Origin: Glycomyces sp. YM15
GTDB taxonomy: Bacteria; Actinomycetota; Actinomycetes; Mycobacteriales; Micromonosporaceae
Reading direction: 5' to 3'
Assembly: GCF_016918015.1 (NCBI RefSeq)
Contig: NZ_JAERMK010000004.1
Span: 121,264 to 185,263 of the forward strand
DNA: 64,000 nucleotides
Below the pieces are notes generated by a model that searched no databases, was not told the DNA's origin, and saw only the letters and a list, made by a program, of their open reading frames with translations. The position numbers were made by a program, and so were the translations under genes. The first letter of the stretch is position 1, and every line of letters begins with the position of its first letter. Shown here piece by piece: positions 61,076 through 64,000 of this stretch.

Positions 61076-61374
61076 CGACGAAGGGAGTCGTGCTCACTCG
61101 CCGAACATCGCGACGCACGATCAGTATGCCGATCTTGCGTGACTATTCGGTATATGGCCTGGTCCACCTGGGACGGGCAGAAATGTGACCGCCCACAACG
61201 AGCGCCCCGGAGACCCGGAGGCGAACCCACCGCGACCCTTCGATCGCCCACAGTGCACAGTTCGTCGGGAGAACGACCGTAACATTTCACTGAATGAGAT
61301 GCGTTCTCCCCCAATGTTTCCGGGGAGGCGAGCCATTCGCGGAAACTAATTCTAGTCCGCTCTTGTGCCTCACT
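61076..61374. other. Non-coding stretch before the liv-type operon
   Basis: About 300 bases with moderate AT content, no gene of its own and no tRNA. The two neighbouring frames that could be drawn here do not look like proteins. It likely holds regulatory sequence for the operon at 61476 and the tail of the decayed TetR region. Confidence 0.4.
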
Positions 61375-61398
61375 GGTGGTCCTTATAAGGTGACCACC
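61375..61398 (+). promoter_or_regulatory. Palindrome in the leader of the liv-type operon
   Basis: GGTGGTC (61375-61381) and GACCACC (61392-61398) form a dyad around CTTATAAGGT; the centre CCTTATAAGG is itself a perfect 10-bp palindrome and resembles a -10. It lies about 80 bases before the ATG at 61476. Candidate operator. Confidence 0.45.
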
Positions 61399-61475
61399 GT
61401 GCCGCTGCGTCCACGACCGGACGCCGGCGCGCCCCACCGATAGACCCCCGACTGCCTCATCACTCAGGGAAGTAC

Positions 61476-62651
61476 ATGCGCCTCAAGACCTCCTCCGGCG
61501 CGGCCTTGGCCGCAGCCGCCCTGCTCGCGACCGCCGCGTGCGTCTCCGAAACCGGTGCCGACACCACCAGCGACAGCGCGCTCTCCGGCGCCGGCGCCGG
61601 CGAAGAGTGCACCATCGACGAGACCGTCAAGCTCGGCGCCGTCTTCAGCCTCACCGAGGCCGCCGCGTTCGCCGGTGAATACCAGAAGCAGGGTCTGGAA
61701 CTCGCCGTCGAAGAGCTCAACGCCGCCGGCGGCATCCAATACGAACTCATCCTCGAGGACGACGGCACCACCCTCGACGGCTCCACCGTCGCCTTCGAGA
61801 AGCTCATCAATCGCGACGAGGTGAGCGCCATCATCGGCCCCACCCTCTCCGGCATGGCCTTCTCGACCTACACCGACGCCCAGAGCGCCGGCGTCCCCGC
61901 CCTCGGCGTCTCCACCACCGCCGAAGGCATCCCCGAGATCGGCGACTACATCTTCCGCGCCTCGGTCCCCGAGCAGGTCGCGCTGGCCGCCAGCATCCCG
62001 GCCGCCAAAGCGACGCTGGACATGCAGAAAGTCGCCGTCCTCCACGACAGCGCCGACGAGTTCACCGCCTCCGCCTACAACACCATCACCGACGAGCTCC
62101 GCGACCAGAACATCGAGATCGTCGTCGACGAGAGCTTCGGGACCACCGACACCGACTTCTCGGCCCAGCTCGGCAAGGTCCTGGAAGAGGAGGTGGACGC
62201 CGTCATCCTCTCGGCCCTGCCCGGCGCCACGGTGCCGCTCGTCAAGCAGGCCCGCGACCTGGGCATCACGGCCCCGATCGTCGGCGGCAACGCCTTCAAC
62301 TCCCCCGTCCTCGTCGGCGCCCTCGGCGACGCCGCCGAAGGCCTCATCGTCGGCGGCGCCTGGAGCGCGGCCTCCGAGACCACGGGCAACGCCGAGTTCA
62401 TCTCGGCCTTCACCGCGAAGTACGACCGCGAGCCCGACCAGTTCGCCGCCCAGGCCTACACCGGTGCGTACCTGATCGACCAGGCGATCCGCGCCGACTG
62501 CGACGCCAACCGCGAGTCGATCAAGGACAACCTCGGCCAGATCCTCGAGTTCGACTCCATCCTCGGCCCGATCTCGATCGACGAGGGCGGCGAGGTCACC
62601 CAGACCCCGGTCGTCCAGATCATCCGCGACGGCGCCTTCACCATCCTTTAA
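61476..62651 (+). CDS. Branched-chain amino-acid type ABC substrate-binding lipoprotein
   Basis: A 391-residue binding protein for hydrophobic amino acids or related molecules, of the LivJ/LivK fold. Lipobox LATAAC at about residue 18-22 predicts a lipid-anchored protein outside the membrane. Domains: GAVFSLTEAAAFAGEYQ (first lobe), a SAIIGPTLSGMAFS segment and VAVLHDSADEFTAS (second lobe). ATG with AGGGAAG upstream. The permease gene follows 53 bases downstream. The ligand is not known. Confidence 0.9.
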   Translation: MRLKTSSGAALAAAALLATAACVSETGADTTSDSALSGAGAGEECTIDETVKLGAVFSLTEAAAFAGEYQKQGLELAVEELNAAGGIQYELILEDDGTTLDGSTVAFEKLINRDEVSAIIGPTLSGMAFSTYTDAQSAGVPALGVSTTAEGIPEIGDYIFRASVPEQVALAASIPAAKATLDMQKVAVLHDSADEFTASAYNTITDELRDQNIEIVVDESFGTTDTDFSAQLGKVLEEEVDAVILSALPGATVPLVKQARDLGITAPIVGGNAFNSPVLVGALGDAAEGLIVGGAWSAASETTGNAEFISAFTAKYDREPDQFAAQAYTGAYLIDQAIRADCDANRESIKDNLGQILEFDSILGPISIDEGGEVTQTPVVQIIRDGAFTIL

Positions 62652-62704
62652 GCACCACCGATCCCGGTGGCTCTCGTCCCAACCTCCTTACAGGGAAACC
62701 AGAG

Positions 62705-63583
62705 ATGGCACAGCAGTTGGCGAACGGCGTGTTCGCAGGCTCGATCTACACGCTCTTCGCGATCGGGTTCACCCTCGTGTTCGGGATCCTCCGACACCTG
62801 AACCTCGCCCACCCCGCGATCTTCACCGCCGGCGCGTTCGTCGGCATCGAAGTCGCGACGCGGACCGAGATCCCGGTGTGGATCCTGTTCCCGGTCATCG
62901 CCGCCTTCGGCGCGCTCGCCGGAGTCCTGGTGGAGCGCATCGCATTCCGACCGCTCCGCGGCCGGGACGACGAGCACTTCGCGGGGCTCATCTCCTCGGT
63001 GGCCCTCGGCGGCGTCGTCATCGCGCTCCTCCAAGCGCGCTACGGCACCGAACCGCAGAGCTTCCCGCAGGAGTACTTCCCCAACCAACTGTTCGAGTTC
63101 GCCGGGATCCGCGTGACCCTCACGCAACTGGTGACCCTGGGCCTGGCCCTGGTCCTCATGCTCGGACTCGCATGGCTCGTCTCGGCGACACCGCTGGGAC
63201 GGGCCATGCGGGCCGTGGCCGAGAACCCCACGGCCGCGACCGTGGTCGGCGTCAACGTCGGCCGCGTCACCGCCGGGACCTACGCGCTGTCCTCCGGCCT
63301 CGGCGCCATCGCCGGGGCCCTGCTGGCGCTCAACCTCGGCCAGGCCGGACGCGAACTCGGCGCCTCGATCGAGCTCATCGGCTTCGCCGTCATCATCCTC
63401 GGCGGCCTCGGATCCCTCTGGGGCGCCATGGCCGCCGGGGTGATCCTGGGCCTCGCCGAGGCCCTCACGATCCACCTGTTCGACTCCACGTGGAAGAGCC
63501 TGGTCGCCTTCGCGCTGCTGTTCGCCGTACTCGTGCTGCGCCCGCGCGGCCTCTTCGGACACGTCAAGGTCAGGGAGGTCTGA
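62705..63583 (+). CDS. livH: Branched-chain amino-acid ABC transporter permease (LivH type)
   Basis: A 292-residue inner-membrane permease with about eight hydrophobic helices. The N-terminal ANGVFAGSIYTLFAIGFTLVFG and the cytoplasmic EAA-like loop RAVAENPTAATVVGVNVGR are typical of LivH. ATG start, no strong SD (GGGAAACC upstream). Its stop overlaps the next start (TGATG), so translation is coupled. With the binding protein it forms an importer. Confidence 0.9.
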   Translation: MAQQLANGVFAGSIYTLFAIGFTLVFGILRHLNLAHPAIFTAGAFVGIEVATRTEIPVWILFPVIAAFGALAGVLVERIAFRPLRGRDDEHFAGLISSVALGGVVIALLQARYGTEPQSFPQEYFPNQLFEFAGIRVTLTQLVTLGLALVLMLGLAWLVSATPLGRAMRAVAENPTAATVVGVNVGRVTAGTYALSSGLGAIAGALLALNLGQAGRELGASIELIGFAVIILGGLGSLWGAMAAGVILGLAEALTIHLFDSTWKSLVAFALLFAVLVLRPRGLFGHVKVREV

Positions 63584-64000
63584 TGTTCGCCGGATACGAG
63601 ACGCTCATCACCACGATCGCGCTCGGCGCGATCCTGGCCTACTCGTTCCACGTCGTCCTCATGGCCGGGCAGCTCAGTCTCGGCCAAGCCGGGTTCGCTT
63701 CGCTCGCAGCGTATGTCGCCACCCTCGTGGTCCCCACCGAGCCGCTGTTCGGCTCGCTCTCCCCCGTCATCGTCGGCCTCCCCGTGGGCGCGGCGGTCGG
63801 CGCGGCGGCCGCGTTCCTCGTCGGGATGCCGGTGCTGCGCCTGCGCGGCGTCTTCCTCGCCATCGGCACCATCGCCTTCGGCGAGATGGTCCGCGTGTTC
63901 ATGAACAACGCCGAATGGACCAACGGCGCGCTCGGCATGCGCGTCGAGAAATGGGTGACGTTCGACTTCGCGTGGATCGTCGTCGCCGTCCTGGCCTACC
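63583..64000 (+). CDS. livM: Branched-chain amino-acid ABC transporter permease (LivM type), partial
   Basis: The N-terminal 139 residues of a LivM-type permease, cut off by the window end. Four hydrophobic helices and a SLGQAGFASLAAYV motif are seen, as well as GMPVLRLRGVFLAIGTIAF, the LivM-specific segment. ATG overlaps the livH stop with GGGAGG upstream. The ATPases livG and livF would be expected to follow beyond 64000. Confidence 0.85.
   Translation, partial: MFAGYETLITTIALGAILAYSFHVVLMAGQLSLGQAGFASLAAYVATLVVPTEPLFGSLSPVIVGLPVGAAVGAAAAFLVGMPVLRLRGVFLAIGTIAFGEMVRVFMNNAEWTNGALGMRVEKWVTFDFAWIVVAVLAY

Overview
The window is high-GC actinomycete DNA with GTG/TTG starts, many apparently leaderless genes and a type A RNase P RNA. 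A WXG100-type cassette, a GlnE/GlnA2 pair and a CtaC/CtaF, HesB, glycerate kinase, DUF3043 core are also typical of actinobacteria. The gene mix is compatible with a Micromonosporales or Glycomycetaceae-like genus, but sequence alone does not fix the genus.

Layout. 1-3 kb: secreted GH18 chitinase and a CorA channel. 3-18 kb: nitrogen and cofactor genes (glnE, a class I amidotransferase, glnA2, MOSC protein, HAD hydrolase, panB, nadE). A six-gene cassette of WXG100-like secreted-protein candidates plus a lipoprotein (6.8-12.0 kb) sits inside this block, between glnE and glnA2, which are neighbours in mycobacteria. 18-22 kb: TauE/SafE permease and rnpB (divergent, sharing a palindromic -10), PP2C-like phosphatase, NUDIX, ctaF-ctaC. 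22-35 kb: accessory genes (cysteine desulfurase-like, DUF4291, TetR/GNAT with a double operator, lipoprotein, MORN, NUDIX, APH-like kinase) and a five-gene Dpp/Opp peptide ABC operon. 35-43 kb: the conserved block resumes with a truncated adenosine-kinase-like gene, HesB/ErpA, glycerate kinase, nadA, murA, DUF3043, a TPR/WG protein and an aldo/keto reductase. 43-51 kb: miaA, DUF349, tyrosine phosphatase, a heterodimeric ABC exporter. 51-55 kb: methyltransferase, a HEAT / MerR-HEAT regulatory pair, and two tail-to-tail PIN toxin-antitoxin modules. 55-58 kb: miaB, cupin, aldo/keto reductase. 58-61 kb: a decaying island with a TetR gene, an OsmC fragment, a methyltransferase lacking its SAM loop, an intact ArsM-like methyltransferase and a TetR remnant. 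61.4-64 kb: start of a branched-chain amino-acid type ABC operon, cut by the window end.

How genes work together. GlnE and GlnA2 belong to nitrogen assimilation; NadA and NadE are the first and last steps of de novo NAD synthesis; MiaA then MiaB build ms2i6A37 on tRNA; CtaC and CtaF are subunits of the aa3 oxidase; the two ABC half-transporters form one exporter with one degenerate ATP site.

Several places look abnormal and may be real decay or assembly trouble: long G/C homopolymers at three gene ends (one is G30 followed by C18), two in-frame internal losses of conserved enzyme cores, and a miaA frame with no stop at the usual end. The best candidate for an undescribed system is the 6.8-12.0 kb WXG100-like cassette; the HEAT / MerR-HEAT pair comes second.
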